Position numbers and translations under genes: made by a program. 64,000 bases of DNA from JADHMP01 sp964386915 (GTDB lineage: Bacteria > Bacteroidota > Bacteroidia > Flavobacteriales > Flavobacteriaceae), in the NCBI GenBank assembly GCA_964386915.1, contig CAYLUQ010000001.1, positions 124,001-188,000 of the forward strand. Direction: 5' to 3'. Below the pieces are notes generated by a model, which was not told the origin of the DNA, did not search any database, and saw only the letters and a program-made list of their open reading frames with translations. The first letter of the stretch is position 1, and the number at the start of each line of letters is the position of its first letter. This document shows positions 47,572-59,006 of this stretch, piece after piece.

Positions 47572-47841
47572 ATGGCAAAAGAATCAATGAAAGCTCGTGA
47601 GCGTAAGAGAGCTAAAGTTGTAGCAAAATATCAGGCAAAGCGAAAAGCGCTTATAGAAGCTGGTGATTATGAAGCCCTTCAAAAGCTTCCTCGAAACGCT
47701 TCTCCGGTGCGCATGCACAACCGTTGTAAATTAACGGGACGCCCCAAAGGCTATATGCGTCAGTTTGGTATTTCACGGGTAACCTTCAGAGAAATGGCCA
47801 ACCAAGGATTAATTCCTGGTGTAACAAAAGCAAGTTGGTAA
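47572..47841 (+). CDS. rpsN: 30S ribosomal protein S14, long zinc-free form
   Basis: Head protein near the 3' domain of 16S rRNA. 89 residues, the long type; the C-terminal region ([22 protein letters not shown]) has one cysteine where the short form has a four-cysteine zinc site. One base after rplE. Confidence 0.97.
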   Translation: MAKESMKARERKRAKVVAKYQAKRKALIEAGDYEALQKLPRNASPVRMHNRCKLTGRPKGYMRQFGISRVTFREMANQGLIPGVTKASW

Positions 47842-47857
47842 TAATTAATAAAGCAAT

Positions 47858-48259
47858 ATGTTTACAGATCCAATAGCAGATTTTTTAACCCGCATCCGAA
47901 ATGCCAATAGTGCAGGTCACCGTGTGGTTGATATCCCCGCCTCCAACTTAAAGAAAGAAATCACAAAAATTCTTTTTGATCAAGGCTATATTTTGAGCTA
48001 TAAATTTGAGGATACCACCAATCATCAAGGAAATATTAAAATTGCCTTGAAATATGATGGTCAAACCAAAGAGCCCGTCATTAAAAAAATACAAAGAATT
48101 AGTACGCCTGGATTACGTCAATATCGATCAGCCGATCAATTGCCACGAATCTTAAACGGTCTTGGAATTTCAATTGTTTCTACATCACATGGCGTGATGA
48201 CCGGAAAACAAGCAGCCAAGGAAAACGTAGGCGGCGAACTTATTTGTTATGTCTATTAA
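47858..48259 (+). CDS. rpsH: 30S ribosomal protein S8
   Basis: Binds the 16S central domain; in E. coli its homologue represses the spc operon. 133 residues with [14 protein letters not shown] and the C-terminal [12 protein letters not shown] motif. Confidence 0.98.
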   Translation: MFTDPIADFLTRIRNANSAGHRVVDIPASNLKKEITKILFDQGYILSYKFEDTTNHQGNIKIALKYDGQTKEPVIKKIQRISTPGLRQYRSADQLPRILNGLGISIVSTSHGVMTGKQAAKENVGGELICYVY

Positions 48260-48276
48260 TTCAAAGCGAACAAGAA

Positions 48277-48819
48277 ATGTCTAGAATAGGAAACAATCCG
48301 ATTACCATCCCTGAAGGCGTTACCGTTTCAATCTCTCCAGAAGAGATTACCGTGAAAGGAAAGTTGGGCGAATTAACCCAAGAATACAGCGGTGTAACGG
48401 TTGCTCAAAAAGACAATATCCTTGAGGTTTCAAGAGAATCAAATGCTAAGCCTATTCGTGCCAAGCACGGTCTCTATAGAGCTTTAATTGCCAATATGGT
48501 AGCAGGAGTTCATGAAGGCTTCACCAAAGAATTAGAACTGGTTGGTGTGGGATATCGCGCCAGCAATCAAGGTCAGGTATTAGATCTATCGCTTGGATTC
48601 TCACATAATATTTTAATGGAGGTTGCTCCTGAGGTTAAAATTGAAACCATTTCAGAAAAAGGGAAAAATCCCATTATCAAACTCACTTCACACGATAAAC
48701 AATTGGTAGGTTTTGTGGCCGCCAAGATTAGATCGTTTAGAAAACCTGAGCCCTACAAAGGAAAGGGAATCAAGTTTGTGGGTGAACAAATACGCAGAAA
48801 AGCAGGTAAATCAGCATAA
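48277..48819 (+). CDS. rplF: 50S ribosomal protein L6
   Basis: Two-domain protein at the base of the L7/L12 stalk. 180 residues; starts SRIGNNPITIPEGV and ends with KPEPYKGKGIKFVGEQIRRKAGKS. An in-frame TTG at 48244 would overlap rpsH by 16 bases; ATG 48277 is the family start. Confidence 0.97.
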   Translation: MSRIGNNPITIPEGVTVSISPEEITVKGKLGELTQEYSGVTVAQKDNILEVSRESNAKPIRAKHGLYRALIANMVAGVHEGFTKELELVGVGYRASNQGQVLDLSLGFSHNILMEVAPEVKIETISEKGKNPIIKLTSHDKQLVGFVAAKIRSFRKPEPYKGKGIKFVGEQIRRKAGKSA

Positions 48820-48828
48820 TAAAGTATC

Positions 48829-49182
48829 ATGAGTTTATCAAAATTAGATCGCAGAAATAGAATTCGAAAAAGAATTCGAAAAATCATAAACGGAACAGCC
48901 GCTAAACCACGTTTATCTGTTTTTAGAAGCAATAAAGAAATTTATGCACAATTAATAGACGACGTACAAGGTAAAACTCTTGCAGCAGCATCTTCTCGTG
49001 AAAAAGACATTGCCGCCAGCGAAGGAAAAATTAGCACTGCCCAAGAAGTAGGCAAACTGTTAGCTACTAGAGCCCAAAAAGCGGGTATTGAAAACGCCAC
49101 TTTTGATCGAGGAGGCTATTTGTATCACGGAAGAGTGAAGGCCTTGGCTGAAGGTGCTCGAGAAGCAGGTTTAAAATTTTAA
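48829..49182 (+). CDS. rplR: 50S ribosomal protein L18
   Basis: 5S rRNA-binding protein. 117 residues; [18 protein letters not shown] and [24 protein letters not shown]. Confidence 0.98.
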   Translation: MSLSKLDRRNRIRKRIRKIINGTAAKPRLSVFRSNKEIYAQLIDDVQGKTLAAASSREKDIAASEGKISTAQEVGKLLATRAQKAGIENATFDRGGYLYHGRVKALAEGAREAGLKF

Positions 49183-49190
49183 TCGGAATT

Positions 49191-49715
49191 ATGTATCAAG
49201 ATTATAAAAACGTTGAATTGGTCAAGCCAGCAGGGCTTGAATTAAAAGATCGATTAGTAGGCGTACAGCGTGTTACTAAGGTAACCAAAGGAGGCCGTGC
49301 TTTTGGATTCTCTGCCATTGTGGTGGTTGGAGATGAAAATGGTGTGGTGGGCCAAGGCCTTGGAAAATCTAAAGAAGTTTCTGAAGCTATTGCCAAAGCG
49401 GTTGAAGACGCTAAGAAAAACCTCATTCGTATTCCGATCGAAAACGGCACCTTGCCACACGAACAAAAAGGAAAATATGGTGGAGCAAGAGTCTTTTTAA
49501 AACCCGCCACAGCAGGTACCGGTGTAATTGCTGGTGGAGCCGTTCGCGCGGTATTGGAAGCTGTGGGTGTGCATAACGTATTGTCAAAATCACAAGGATC
49601 TTCTAACCCACACAATGTGGTAAAAGCCACTTTTGATGCCTTGTTGCAATTGAGAAACCCCGCTATGGTAGCCAAACAACGCGGTATTTCAATGGACAAA
49701 TTATTCAACGGATAA
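49191..49715 (+). CDS. rpsE: 30S ribosomal protein S5
   Basis: Fidelity protein at the mRNA entry site. 174 residues; [18 protein letters not shown], then the GAGGVIAG-like loop ([18 protein letters not shown]) and [19 protein letters not shown]. Confidence 0.98.
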   Translation: MYQDYKNVELVKPAGLELKDRLVGVQRVTKVTKGGRAFGFSAIVVVGDENGVVGQGLGKSKEVSEAIAKAVEDAKKNLIRIPIENGTLPHEQKGKYGGARVFLKPATAGTGVIAGGAVRAVLEAVGVHNVLSKSQGSSNPHNVVKATFDALLQLRNPAMVAKQRGISMDKLFNG

Positions 49716-49726
49716 AGAACAAACTC

Positions 49727-49906
49727 ATGGCGCAAATAAAAATCACACAAACAAGAAGCAGCATCAAACGCATCCAAAATCAAAAGCGAACTTTGGAAGC
49801 CTTGGGCTTGCGTGGTATTGGTAAAGAAGTAACCCATGAAGCCACTCCTTCCATTTTAGGAATGGTAGAAAAAGTAAAACATTTAGTTTCTGTTCAGGAA
49901 CTTTAA
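49727..49906 (+). CDS. rpmD: 50S ribosomal protein L30
   Basis: 59-residue protein between rpsE and rplO, starting [15 protein letters not shown], with the family pattern [12 protein letters not shown] and ending [11 protein letters not shown] at 49727, TAA at 49904-49906; gaps of 11 and 13 bases. Confidence 0.96.
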   Translation: MAQIKITQTRSSIKRIQNQKRTLEALGLRGIGKEVTHEATPSILGMVEKVKHLVSVQEL

Positions 49907-49919
49907 AAGAGAAAGCAAG

Positions 49920-50372
49920 ATGCAATTAAACAATTTAAAACCCGCAGCAGGTTCTACACACAAAGCAGGAAAACGTCTTGGACGTGGCGAAGGTTCTGGC
50001 AAAGCTGGCACCTCAGGAAGAGGACACAAAGGAGCTAAATCTCGTTCGGGCTATTCTAAGAAAATTGGTTTTGAGGGCGGACAAATGCCTTTGCAACGCC
50101 GAGTGCCTAAGTTTGGTTTCAAAAATATTAACCGCGTGGAATACAAAGGGGTGAACCTCGATACTATTGAAGCGCTTGTGGCCGATAAAAAAATCAAAAA
50201 AGAATTGGACTATGATACCATGCTCGAATTGCGTCTAGCCACATCAAATGACTTTATCAAAATTTTAGGCCGAGGCACTTTATCACATCCCGTTAAAGTT
50301 CACGCCCATAAATTTTCTGCTTCTGCAAAAGCGGCCATAGAAGCTGCTGGAGGAGAAGCCATAATCTTATAA
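49920..50372 (+). CDS. rplO: 50S ribosomal protein L15
   Basis: Late-assembly protein. 150 residues; Gly/Arg-rich start ([21 protein letters not shown]), [18 protein letters not shown] and the C-terminal [18 protein letters not shown]. Directly before secY. Confidence 0.98.
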   Translation: MQLNNLKPAAGSTHKAGKRLGRGEGSGKAGTSGRGHKGAKSRSGYSKKIGFEGGQMPLQRRVPKFGFKNINRVEYKGVNLDTIEALVADKKIKKELDYDTMLELRLATSNDFIKILGRGTLSHPVKVHAHKFSASAKAAIEAAGGEAIIL

Positions 50373-50383
50373 GCCACAACCCC

Positions 50384-51733
50384 ATGAAAAAGTTTATAGA
50401 AACATTAATTAACATTTACAAAATAGAGGAGCTAAGAGATCGAATCTTACTCACTCTAGGGATGTTGTTGGTGTATCGAATTGGGGCTCAAATTATTTTG
50501 CCGGGCATTGACCCTGTTCAAATGGTAGCCTTAGGCGACCGAGCAGGAGGAGGTAGTATTTTAGGATTATTAAACGCCTTCACCGGAGGTGCTTTTGCCA
50601 AAGCATCTGTTTTTGCCTTAGGAATTATGCCCTACATTTCGGCTTCTATTGTGGTACAGTTGATGGGAATTGCGGTTCCTTATCTACAAAAACTTCAAAA
50701 AGAAGGAGAAAGTGGTAGAAAAACCATCAATCAAATAACACGCTGGCTCACCATTCTCATTTGTGTGGTCCAAGCACCGGCCTATCTCTATGGGCTCACC
50801 GCTTTAGGTGTTCCAGAAAGTGCTTTCCTTTTAGGAAGAGGGCCTTTGTTTATTATTTCTTCTGTGATTATCCTAGTTACGGGAACCATCTTTGCCATGT
50901 GGCTGGGTGAAAAAATTACAGACAAGGGAATCGGAAACGGTATCTCCCTTTTGATTATGGTGGGTATTATTGCATCCTTGCCACAATCTTTTGCACAAGA
51001 ATTTATTTCCAGAGTTAGTGAAAACAACGGAGGGCTCATGCTTGTGTTAATTGAATTAGTGCTTTGGATTGTTGTGATATTACTTTGTATTTTACTCATT
51101 ATGGCCGTTCGCCGTATACCGGTTCAATACGCTCGAAGAACCACTGGGGGCACCAATGAAAGAACAGTTTATGGTTCTCGTCAATACATTCCTCTAAAGC
51201 TAAACTCTTCTGGCGTAATGCCCATCATTTTTGCGCAAGCCATTATGTTTGCTCCTGCCTATGTGGGAAGTGCCATTGGAGACAACGCCGTTGGCCAATG
51301 GATGCAAACTAATTTTGCCGATATTTTTGGATTTTGGTATAATCTCGTATTCGCTTTGTTGATTATTGTATTTACCTTTTTCTATACCGCCATTACCGTG
51401 CCTACCAACAAAATGTCTGATGATTTAAAACGTAGCGGTGGTTTTGTGCCTGGCATTCGACCTGGAAATGAAACTTCCGATTTTTTAGATACGGTCATGT
51501 CACGCATCACCTTCCCTGGCTCGTTGTTTTTAGCAGCCATAGCCGTTTTTCCGGCCATAGTGGTGAAGTTAATGGGCATTCAACAAGGTTGGGCCTTATT
51601 TTATGGCGGCACATCATTGCTCATTTTAGTAGGGGTAGCAATAGACACTATCCAACAAGTAAATTCATATCTATTAAATCGTCATTATGATGGTTTATTG
51701 AAAAAAAATAAAACCCGTAGAGGCGCAGCATAA
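50384..51733 (+). CDS. secY: Preprotein translocase subunit SecY
   Basis: Channel subunit of the Sec translocon with ten membrane helices. 449 residues. The plug region [33 protein letters not shown], the cytoplasmic loop [10 protein letters not shown] and the large loop with [19 protein letters not shown] are clear. Lies between rplO and infA; no adk or map gene intervenes. Confidence 0.98.
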   Translation: MKKFIETLINIYKIEELRDRILLTLGMLLVYRIGAQIILPGIDPVQMVALGDRAGGGSILGLLNAFTGGAFAKASVFALGIMPYISASIVVQLMGIAVPYLQKLQKEGESGRKTINQITRWLTILICVVQAPAYLYGLTALGVPESAFLLGRGPLFIISSVIILVTGTIFAMWLGEKITDKGIGNGISLLIMVGIIASLPQSFAQEFISRVSENNGGLMLVLIELVLWIVVILLCILLIMAVRRIPVQYARRTTGGTNERTVYGSRQYIPLKLNSSGVMPIIFAQAIMFAPAYVGSAIGDNAVGQWMQTNFADIFGFWYNLVFALLIIVFTFFYTAITVPTNKMSDDLKRSGGFVPGIRPGNETSDFLDTVMSRITFPGSLFLAAIAVFPAIVVKLMGIQQGWALFYGGTSLLILVGVAIDTIQQVNSYLLNRHYDGLLKKNKTRRGAA

Positions 51734-51735
51734 AT

Positions 51736-51951
51736 ATGGCCAAGCAAGCAGCAATAGAACAAGAAGGAACCATAATTGAAGCATTATCTAATGCCATGTT
51801 TCGAGTGGAATTAGACAATGGCCATGTGGTGACAGCCCATATATCGGGCAAAATGCGTTTGCACTATATCAAATTATTGCCCGGCGATAAAGTAAAATTA
51901 GAAATGAGTCCTTACGATTTAACCAAAGCAAGGATCACCTTTAGATTTTAA
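51736..51951 (+). CDS. infA: Translation initiation factor IF-1
   Basis: OB-fold factor that blocks the A site during initiation. 71 residues; [44 protein letters not shown]. Two bases after secY. Confidence 0.98.
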   Translation: MAKQAAIEQEGTIIEALSNAMFRVELDNGHVVTAHISGKMRLHYIKLLPGDKVKLEMSPYDLTKARITFRF

Positions 51952-51961
51952 ATAAAGAAAA

Positions 51962-52078
51962 ATGAAAATAAGAGCATCAATCAAAAAACGCAGTGCCGAA
52001 TGTAAAATCGTTCGGAGAAAAGGGCGTTTGTATGTTATTAATAAAGCAAACCCTCGATTTAAACAAAGACAAGGTTAA
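51962..52078 (+). CDS. rpmJ: 50S ribosomal protein L36, zinc-free form
   Basis: 38 residues: starts [20 protein letters not shown] and ends NPRFKQRQG. The zinc ribbon of canonical L36 is degenerate: only one cysteine (C14) remains. ATG at 51962; two bases before rpsM. Confidence 0.96.
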   Translation: MKIRASIKKRSAECKIVRRKGRLYVINKANPRFKQRQG

Positions 52079-52080
52079 TT

Positions 52081-52455
52081 ATGGCAAGAATTTCAGGAGT
52101 TGATATTCCAAAACAAAAAAGAGGGGTTATTGCCCTCACCTATATATTTGGGATCGGCAAGAGCCGCGCACAAGCTATTTTAGCAGCAGCTAAAGTAGGC
52201 GAAGACAAAAAAGTGGCCGATTGGACAGATGACGAAACAGGACGCATTCGTGAGGCCGTTTCTCAATTTAAAATTGAAGGAGAATTGCGCTCAGAAGTGC
52301 AACTCAATATTAAAAGATTGATGGATATTGGGTGCTATCGCGGTATTCGTCATCGTGCCGGATTACCCCTAAGAGGACAACGCACCAAAAACAATTCTAG
52401 AACTAGAAAAGGGAAGCGTAAAACCGTTGCAAACAAAAAGAAAGTCACTAAATAA
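52081..52455 (+). CDS. rpsM: 30S ribosomal protein S13
   Basis: Head protein contacting the P-site tRNA. 124 residues; [28 protein letters not shown] and [30 protein letters not shown]. Confidence 0.98.
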   Translation: MARISGVDIPKQKRGVIALTYIFGIGKSRAQAILAAAKVGEDKKVADWTDDETGRIREAVSQFKIEGELRSEVQLNIKRLMDIGCYRGIRHRAGLPLRGQRTKNNSRTRKGKRKTVANKKKVTK

Positions 52456-52464
52456 TTTTTAATT

Positions 52465-52848
52465 ATGGCGAAAACAGCAGCTAAAAAAAGAAAGGTAGTG
52501 GTTGAGGCCAATGGAGAAGCCCATATCAATGCCACCTTCAACAATATCATCATCTCGCTGACCAACACCAAAGGAGAGGTAATTTCTTGGTCTTCTGCCG
52601 GAAAAATGGGTTTTAGAGGATCTAAAAAGAACACCCCCTATGCAGCGCAAACTGCTGCGGAAGATGCAGCTAAAGTGGCACAAGAAGCCGGCCTTAGAAA
52701 AGTGAAGGTATTTGTGAAAGGACCCGGAAATGGACGTGAATCGGCCATTAGAACCTTGCACAACAACGGTGTTGAAGTGACTGAAATTATAGATGTTACA
52801 CCATTGCCACACAATGGTTGCAGACCCCCCAAAAGAAGAAGAGTATAA
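52465..52848 (+). CDS. rpsK: 30S ribosomal protein S11
   Basis: Platform protein. 127 residues; [21 protein letters not shown], the central [11 protein letters not shown] and C-terminal [18 protein letters not shown]. Followed by the largest gap in the block, 77 bases. Confidence 0.98.
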   Translation: MAKTAAKKRKVVVEANGEAHINATFNNIIISLTNTKGEVISWSSAGKMGFRGSKKNTPYAAQTAAEDAAKVAQEAGLRKVKVFVKGPGNGRESAIRTLHNNGVEVTEIIDVTPLPHNGCRPPKRRRV

Positions 52849-52868
52849 GTAGAATTTCGTATTGATCC

Positions 52869-52905
52869 GAACTATCGAAGGAAGAGCGACCTTAATTCAT
52901 AGTTC
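52869..52905 (+). promoter_or_regulatory. Foldable leader before rpsD, possible S4 control site
   Basis: GAACTAT (52869-52875) pairs with ATAGTTC (52899-52905), and inside it AAGG (52878-52881) pairs with CCTT (52890-52893) around an eight-base loop, leaving an asymmetric internal loop of 2 and 5 bases. No T run follows, so it is not a terminator. It lies 20 bases before the rpsD ATG. Confidence 0.5.
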
Positions 52906-52925
52906 CAATACATAAAACAAAAAAA

Positions 52926-53531
52926 ATGGCAAGATATACTGGTCCAAAAACAAAAATTGCTCGCAAATTTGGCGAGCCCATTTTCGGCGATGACAAATCG
53001 TTTGAAAAACGCAACTATCCTCCCGGTCAACACGGAAACAACCGCCGTAGAGGAAAAAAATCGGAATATGCCATCCAATTGATGGAAAAGCAAAAAGCTA
53101 AATTCACCTATGGTATATTAGAAAAGCAATTTAGAAATCTTTTTGAAAAAGCAAGCCGCAGTAAAGGTGTTACCGGTGAAGTGCTTTTACAATTGTGTGA
53201 GTCTCGTTTAGACAATGTGGTGTATCGTTTTGGAATTGCTAATTCTAGAAGCGGTGCCAGACAACTTGTATCGCACCGACACATTACCGTGAACGGAAAA
53301 ATTGTGAACATCCCTTCCTACAGAGTAAAAGAAGGCGACGTGGTTGGCGTGCGTGAAAAGTCAAAATCTTTGCAGGTAATTCAAACCGCTGTGGAACAAA
53401 ATACAGCCGTTTATGAGTGGTTGAGCTGGAACAAAGACACCCTACAAGGTACTTTTGTAAACATCCCTCAACGCTTGCAAATACCAGAAAAGATCAATGA
53501 GCAATTCATTGTTGAATTGTATTCAAAATAA
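52926..53531 (+). CDS. rpsD: 30S ribosomal protein S4, zinc-free form
   Basis: Primary assembly protein for the 16S 5' domain and, in other bacteria, a translational repressor. 201 residues; N-terminal [17 protein letters not shown] without the four-cysteine zinc site, S4 RNA-binding domain ([26 protein letters not shown]). It is the only gene of the block preceded by a long structured gap. Confidence 0.98.
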   Translation: MARYTGPKTKIARKFGEPIFGDDKSFEKRNYPPGQHGNNRRRGKKSEYAIQLMEKQKAKFTYGILEKQFRNLFEKASRSKGVTGEVLLQLCESRLDNVVYRFGIANSRSGARQLVSHRHITVNGKIVNIPSYRVKEGDVVGVREKSKSLQVIQTAVEQNTAVYEWLSWNKDTLQGTFVNIPQRLQIPEKINEQFIVELYSK

Positions 53532-53552
53532 TTTAAAGGAAGCAAAAGAACT

Positions 53553-54545
53553 ATGGCAATATTGAACTTTCAAAAACCCGATAAAGTAATCATGATTGAC
53601 TCCTCAGATTTTGAGGGGAAATTTGAATTTAGACCTTTAGAACCTGGCTATGGTTTGACCGTGGGCAACGCATTGCGACGTGTTTTGTTGTCTTCCTTAG
53701 AAGGTTTTGCAATCACCTCTGTGAAGATAGATGGTGTTGAGCATGAATTTTCTACTATCCCTGGCGTTGTAGAAGATGTTACTGAAATTATCCTCAATTT
53801 AAAGCAAATTCGATTTAAACGTCAAATTGAAGAGCAAGAGGAAGAAAAAGTACTCATCACAGTGGGTGGACAAGAAGAACTTATAGCGGCTGATTTTCAA
53901 AAATTCATTTCCGGGTTTCAGGTTTTAAATCCTGATTTGCTGATTTGTAAGCTAGAAAAAAGTGTTCAAATCAATATGGAGATCACGATTGAAAAAGGAC
54001 GCGGTTATGTTCCTGCTGAAGAAAATAAAAAAGCCAATGCACCACTAGGGGTTATTGCAATCGATTCCATTTTTACGCCCATCAAAAACGTAAAATACAG
54101 CATTGAAAACTATCGTGTAGAGCAAAAAACAGATTACGAAAAATTGGTTTTCGAAATTGTGAGCGACGGTTCTATTCATCCCAAAGATGCATTAACCGAA
54201 GCAGCTAAAACTTTGATCCATCACTTCTTGTTGTTCTCTGACGAACGCATAACACTAGAGGCTGATGAAATTGCACAAACCGAGACCTATGATGAAGAAT
54301 CACTTCATATGCGTCAGTTGCTCAAAACCAAATTGATTGATATGGATTTGTCTGTTCGTGCTTTGAATTGTTTAAAGGCTGCCGAAGTAGACACCTTGGG
54401 CGATTTGGTTTCGTTTAATAAAAACGATTTGATGAAATTCAGAAACTTTGGTAAGAAATCCTTAACCGAATTAGAAGAATTAGTTATCCTCAAGGGCCTT
54501 TCCTTTGGAATGGATCTAAGTAAATATAAATTAGACAAAGAGTAA
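53553..54545 (+). CDS. rpoA: RNA polymerase subunit alpha
   Basis: 330 residues. N-terminal dimerisation domain ([23 protein letters not shown]) and C-terminal domain with helix-hairpin-helix fold that contacts UP elements and activators ([34 protein letters not shown]). 21 bases after rpsD. Confidence 0.98.
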   Translation: MAILNFQKPDKVIMIDSSDFEGKFEFRPLEPGYGLTVGNALRRVLLSSLEGFAITSVKIDGVEHEFSTIPGVVEDVTEIILNLKQIRFKRQIEEQEEEKVLITVGGQEELIAADFQKFISGFQVLNPDLLICKLEKSVQINMEITIEKGRGYVPAEENKKANAPLGVIAIDSIFTPIKNVKYSIENYRVEQKTDYEKLVFEIVSDGSIHPKDALTEAAKTLIHHFLLFSDERITLEADEIAQTETYDEESLHMRQLLKTKLIDMDLSVRALNCLKAAEVDTLGDLVSFNKNDLMKFRNFGKKSLTELEELVILKGLSFGMDLSKYKLDKE

Positions 54546-54569
54546 TCTTTGTCCTAGTAGTAAAAGAAA

Positions 54570-55142
54570 ATGAGACACGGAAAAAAAATCATGCATTTGG
54601 GCCGAAAATCAGCCCACCGTAAATCAATGTTAGCCAACATGGCTTGTTCACTCATAGAGCACAAACGCATTAACACTACCTTGACCAAGGCCAAAGCGTT
54701 GAAGCAATATATTGAGCCCGTCATTACGAAGTCTAAAACAGATTCGACTCACCACAGACGTTTGGCATTTAGACAATTGCGTAACAAATATGCGGTTTCT
54801 GAACTCTTTAGAGACATTGCCCAAAAGGTGGGAGACCGCCCGGGAGGCTACACTCGCATTATCAAGCTAGGCAACCGCTTGGGTGACAATGCAGAAATGG
54901 CACTCATTGAGTTAGTAGACTTCAACGAACTCTATGTTAGAGAGCAAAAGGAGAAAAAGAAAACGCGAAGAAGAGGAGGAAGCAAAAAAAGCGGAGCTGC
55001 ACAAGCACCAGCTGAAGCTCCTGCAGATGAGGCAAAAGAAGCACCTGCTGCTGCTGCTGAAGCAAAGGCTCCTAAAAAAGAAGAAAAAGCTTCAAAAAAA
55101 GAAACTAAAGAAGCCGATCAAGAAAACAAGGATGAAAATTGA
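54570..55142 (+). CDS. rplQ: 50S ribosomal protein L17 with a long Ala/Lys/Glu tail
   Basis: Tunnel-exit region protein. The core ([25 protein letters not shown] ... [23 protein letters not shown]) ends near residue 120; about 65 residues of low-complexity Lys/Ala/Glu sequence follow, giving 190 residues against ~127 in E. coli. Last gene of the block; a strong terminator follows 24 bases on. Confidence 0.97.
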   Translation: MRHGKKIMHLGRKSAHRKSMLANMACSLIEHKRINTTLTKAKALKQYIEPVITKSKTDSTHHRRLAFRQLRNKYAVSELFRDIAQKVGDRPGGYTRIIKLGNRLGDNAEMALIELVDFNELYVREQKEKKKTRRRGGSKKSGAAQAPAEAPADEAKEAPAAAAEAKAPKKEEKASKKETKEADQENKDEN

Positions 55143-55166
55143 TCTTTCTTCTAAATATGTTAAAAG

Positions 55167-55202
55167 AAAAAGGATAAACGCTTTTAGTTTATCCTTTTTT
55201 TT
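55167..55202 (+). terminator. Intrinsic terminator at the end of the ribosomal block
   Basis: Perfect 13-bp stem, AAAAAGGATAAAC (55167-55179) with GTTTATCCTTTTT (55187-55199), seven-base loop, then further T to 55202. Confidence 0.93.
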
Positions 55203-55223
55203 GGTTTAATTTGTACTCTAAAA

Positions 55224-56342
55224 ATGAAGTATCAAGCACGAGAGAAAGCCTTTGTTCTTTTAGCAGACGGCACGTTGTTTTTTGGAAAATCTATAGGAAT
55301 ATCAGGTAGCGCCTTTGGTGAAATTTGTTTCAATACCGGAATGACTGGCTACCAAGAAATTTTCACTGATCCCTCTTATTTTGGACAAATTATGGTTACC
55401 ACCAATGCCCATATTGGGAATTATGGTGTTCTAAACCAAGAAAGTCAGTCCAAAGAAATTAGAATTTCAGGGCTCATTTGTAAAAACTTTAGTTTTAACC
55501 AATCTAGACCCGCTGCCACAGATTCTTTATATGCTTTTTTAGACGCGCAAAAACTAGTTACAGTGGCAGATGTAGACACGAGAGCTCTAGTGCATCACAT
55601 TCGAGAAAATGGCGTTATGAATGCTGTTATTTCTACTGAAGTTGATCGCATAGAGGAACTCAAAAAAGAATTGGCCGCTTTGCCTAAAATGGAAGGTTTG
55701 GAATTGGCTTCCAAAGTTTCTACTCCTGAACCCTATTTTGTTGGTAACCCTGATGCCAGCTATAAAGTAGCGGCGCTAGATTTAGGAGTTAAAACCAACA
55801 TTTTAGAGCATTTAGCCCAACGTGATTGCTACGTTAAAGTGTTTCCATATGATACGCCGTTTGAAATTTTAGCCAGTTGGAACCCCGATGGCTACTTTAT
55901 TTCAAATGGACCTGGAGATCCTGAACCTTTAAAACAAGCCCAAGAGGTGGCTCGTGAAATTATTAAAAGAGCATTGCCGCTGTTTGGTATTTGCTTAGGG
56001 CATCAAGTAATTGCTCTTGCCAATGGAATTTCGACCTACAAAATGTTTAATGGACATAGAGGGATCAATCATCCGGTTAAAAACCTCCTAACTGGCAAAG
56101 GAGAAATTACCTCGCAAAATCATGGTTTTGCCGTAGAACGAGAAGCAGCAGAACAGCACGATGAGGTTGAAATTACCCATGTGCATCTCAACGACAATAC
56201 CATTGCAGGTTTGCAAATGAAAAATAAACCCTGCTTTTCTGTGCAATATCACCCAGAGGCAGGCCCAGGACCCAATGATGCAACCTACTTATTTGATCAT
56301 TTTTTAGACTTGTTAAAAAACACCAAACCAATAACGAATTAA
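55224..56342 (+). CDS. carA: Carbamoyl-phosphate synthase small (glutaminase) subunit
   Basis: Hydrolyses glutamine and passes ammonia to CarB for pyrimidine and arginine synthesis. 372 residues: N-terminal small-subunit domain (GMTGYQEIFTDPSYFGQIM) and a class I amidotransferase domain with nucleophile in FGICLGHQ and His/Glu of QYHPEAGPGP. carB is not in the window. The start lies just after the ribosomal terminator, so it needs its own promoter, which I could not place firmly. Confidence 0.95.
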   Translation: MKYQAREKAFVLLADGTLFFGKSIGISGSAFGEICFNTGMTGYQEIFTDPSYFGQIMVTTNAHIGNYGVLNQESQSKEIRISGLICKNFSFNQSRPAATDSLYAFLDAQKLVTVADVDTRALVHHIRENGVMNAVISTEVDRIEELKKELAALPKMEGLELASKVSTPEPYFVGNPDASYKVAALDLGVKTNILEHLAQRDCYVKVFPYDTPFEILASWNPDGYFISNGPGDPEPLKQAQEVAREIIKRALPLFGICLGHQVIALANGISTYKMFNGHRGINHPVKNLLTGKGEITSQNHGFAVEREAAEQHDEVEITHVHLNDNTIAGLQMKNKPCFSVQYHPEAGPGPNDATYLFDHFLDLLKNTKPITN

Positions 56343-57647
<1,305 letters not shown>

Positions 57648-57676
57648 AGTGTTGTTGTATCTTTAAGGTTTATTTT

Positions 57677-57698
57677 CAAAAGAAAAAATTTTCTTTTG
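57677..57698. repeat. AT-rich perfect inverted repeat between eno and gltA
   Basis: CAAAAGAAAA (57677-57686) and TTTTCTTTTG (57689-57698) are 10-bp arms with a 2-base centre. No T run follows on either strand, so it is a poor terminator; role unknown. Confidence 0.4.
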
Positions 57699-57740
57699 GG
57701 AGCCTTCTTTATAAGAAATGTTTTTATAAATAAAAAAAAT

Positions 57741-59006
57741 ATGAGTGATCAAGTAACTATTATTTCCGATGGAGTGTCTCATGTATTTCCGGTCATTACG
57801 GGCACAGAAAATGAAAAAGCCATTGACATCAAAGCCCTTCGTGCTAAAACAGGAATGATCACCTTTGATCCGGGCTATAAAAATACCGGTTCTTGCGAAA
57901 GTGACATTACCTTTTTAGACGGAGAAAAGGGAATTTTGCGCTATCGGGGTTATGCTATTGAAGATTTAACCGAAAATAAAAGTTTTCTCGAGGTTGCCTA
58001 TCTACTCATTTTTGGCGAGTTACCCACAGCTAAAGAAAAAAAGCTCTTTTATAATGAGATTAAAGAGGAGGCTCTTGTAGATGAAGACCTTAAAACCATT
58101 TTAAAAAGTTTTCCTAAAGCAGCACATCCAATGGGTGTATTGGCTTCTTTAACGTCGGCCTTAACAGCCTTCAATCCTTCTGCGGTTGACATCGAATCTG
58201 AAAAGGATATGCGTGAAGCCATCATTATGCTTTTGGCTAAATTTCCTATTTTGGCTTCTTGGACACAACGAAAAGTGAAAGGGCTTCCCCTCAACTATGC
58301 CAACACATCATTAAGCTATGAGGAGAACATAGCTTTCATGTTTTTTAAGCGTCCTAATTTAGACTATAAACCTAGTCCTACAGTGGTTAAGGCACTCAAT
58401 CAACTATTGATACTTCATGCTGATCACGAGCAGAACTGTTCAACCTCTACGGTTCGCATTGTAGGTTCTTCACATGCAGGTCTTTTTGCCTCTATTTCTG
58501 CAGGTATTTCTGCTCTTTGGGGCCCCTTGCATGGTGGTGCTAATCAGGCTGTGTTAGAAATGTTGGAAGCCATTCAAAAAGATGGAGGCGATACTAAAAA
58601 ATATATGGCTAAAGCAAAAGATAAAAATGATCCTTTCAGATTGATGGGCTTTGGTCATAGAGTGTATAAAAATTTTGATCCTCGCGCAAGAATCATAAAA
58701 AAAGCGGCTCACGAGGTGCTTGATGAAATGGGCATTGAAGATCCTATTTTAGACGTGGCTAAAGCGCTCGAACAAGAGGCTCTCAACGACCCCTATTTTA
58801 TTGATCGAAAGCTTTATCCTAATGTTGATTTTTATTCGGGTATCATCTACAGAGCTTTAGGCATTCCCACCCAAATGTTTACGGTTATGTTTGCCCTTGG
58901 CAGACTACCTGGATGGATAGCACAATGGCTTGAAATGAGACGCAACAATGAGCCTATTGGGCGACCTCGTCAAGTTTATACAGGCCAAACTTTGCGCTCA
59001 ACCTAA
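57741..59006 (+). CDS. gltA: Citrate synthase
   Basis: Condenses acetyl-CoA and oxaloacetate in the TCA cycle. Type II enzyme of 421 residues; LHADHEQNCSTSTVR with an active-site His, GPLHGGANQAVLEML, and GFGHRVYKNFDPRA. A longer frame from 57696 adds 15 codons lying in the leader; ATG 57741 is chosen. The stop shares CTAA (59003-59006) with the convergent small gene. Confidence 0.96.
   Translation: MSDQVTIISDGVSHVFPVITGTENEKAIDIKALRAKTGMITFDPGYKNTGSCESDITFLDGEKGILRYRGYAIEDLTENKSFLEVAYLLIFGELPTAKEKKLFYNEIKEEALVDEDLKTILKSFPKAAHPMGVLASLTSALTAFNPSAVDIESEKDMREAIIMLLAKFPILASWTQRKVKGLPLNYANTSLSYEENIAFMFFKRPNLDYKPSPTVVKALNQLLILHADHEQNCSTSTVRIVGSSHAGLFASISAGISALWGPLHGGANQAVLEMLEAIQKDGGDTKKYMAKAKDKNDPFRLMGFGHRVYKNFDPRARIIKKAAHEVLDEMGIEDPILDVAKALEQEALNDPYFIDRKLYPNVDFYSGIIYRALGIPTQMFTVMFALGRLPGWIAQWLEMRRNNEPIGRPRQVYTGQTLRST

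Noticed and set aside
49202..49837. 211-codon minus-strand frame opposite rpsE and rpmD
   Set aside because: It is the complement of two clear ribosomal protein genes; its protein is cysteine- and proline-rich shadow sequence with no start context or family pattern.
57677..57698. Inverted repeat after eno as a terminator
   Set aside because: Stem is nearly all A-T with a two-base centre and is followed by GGGAGCC, not a T run.
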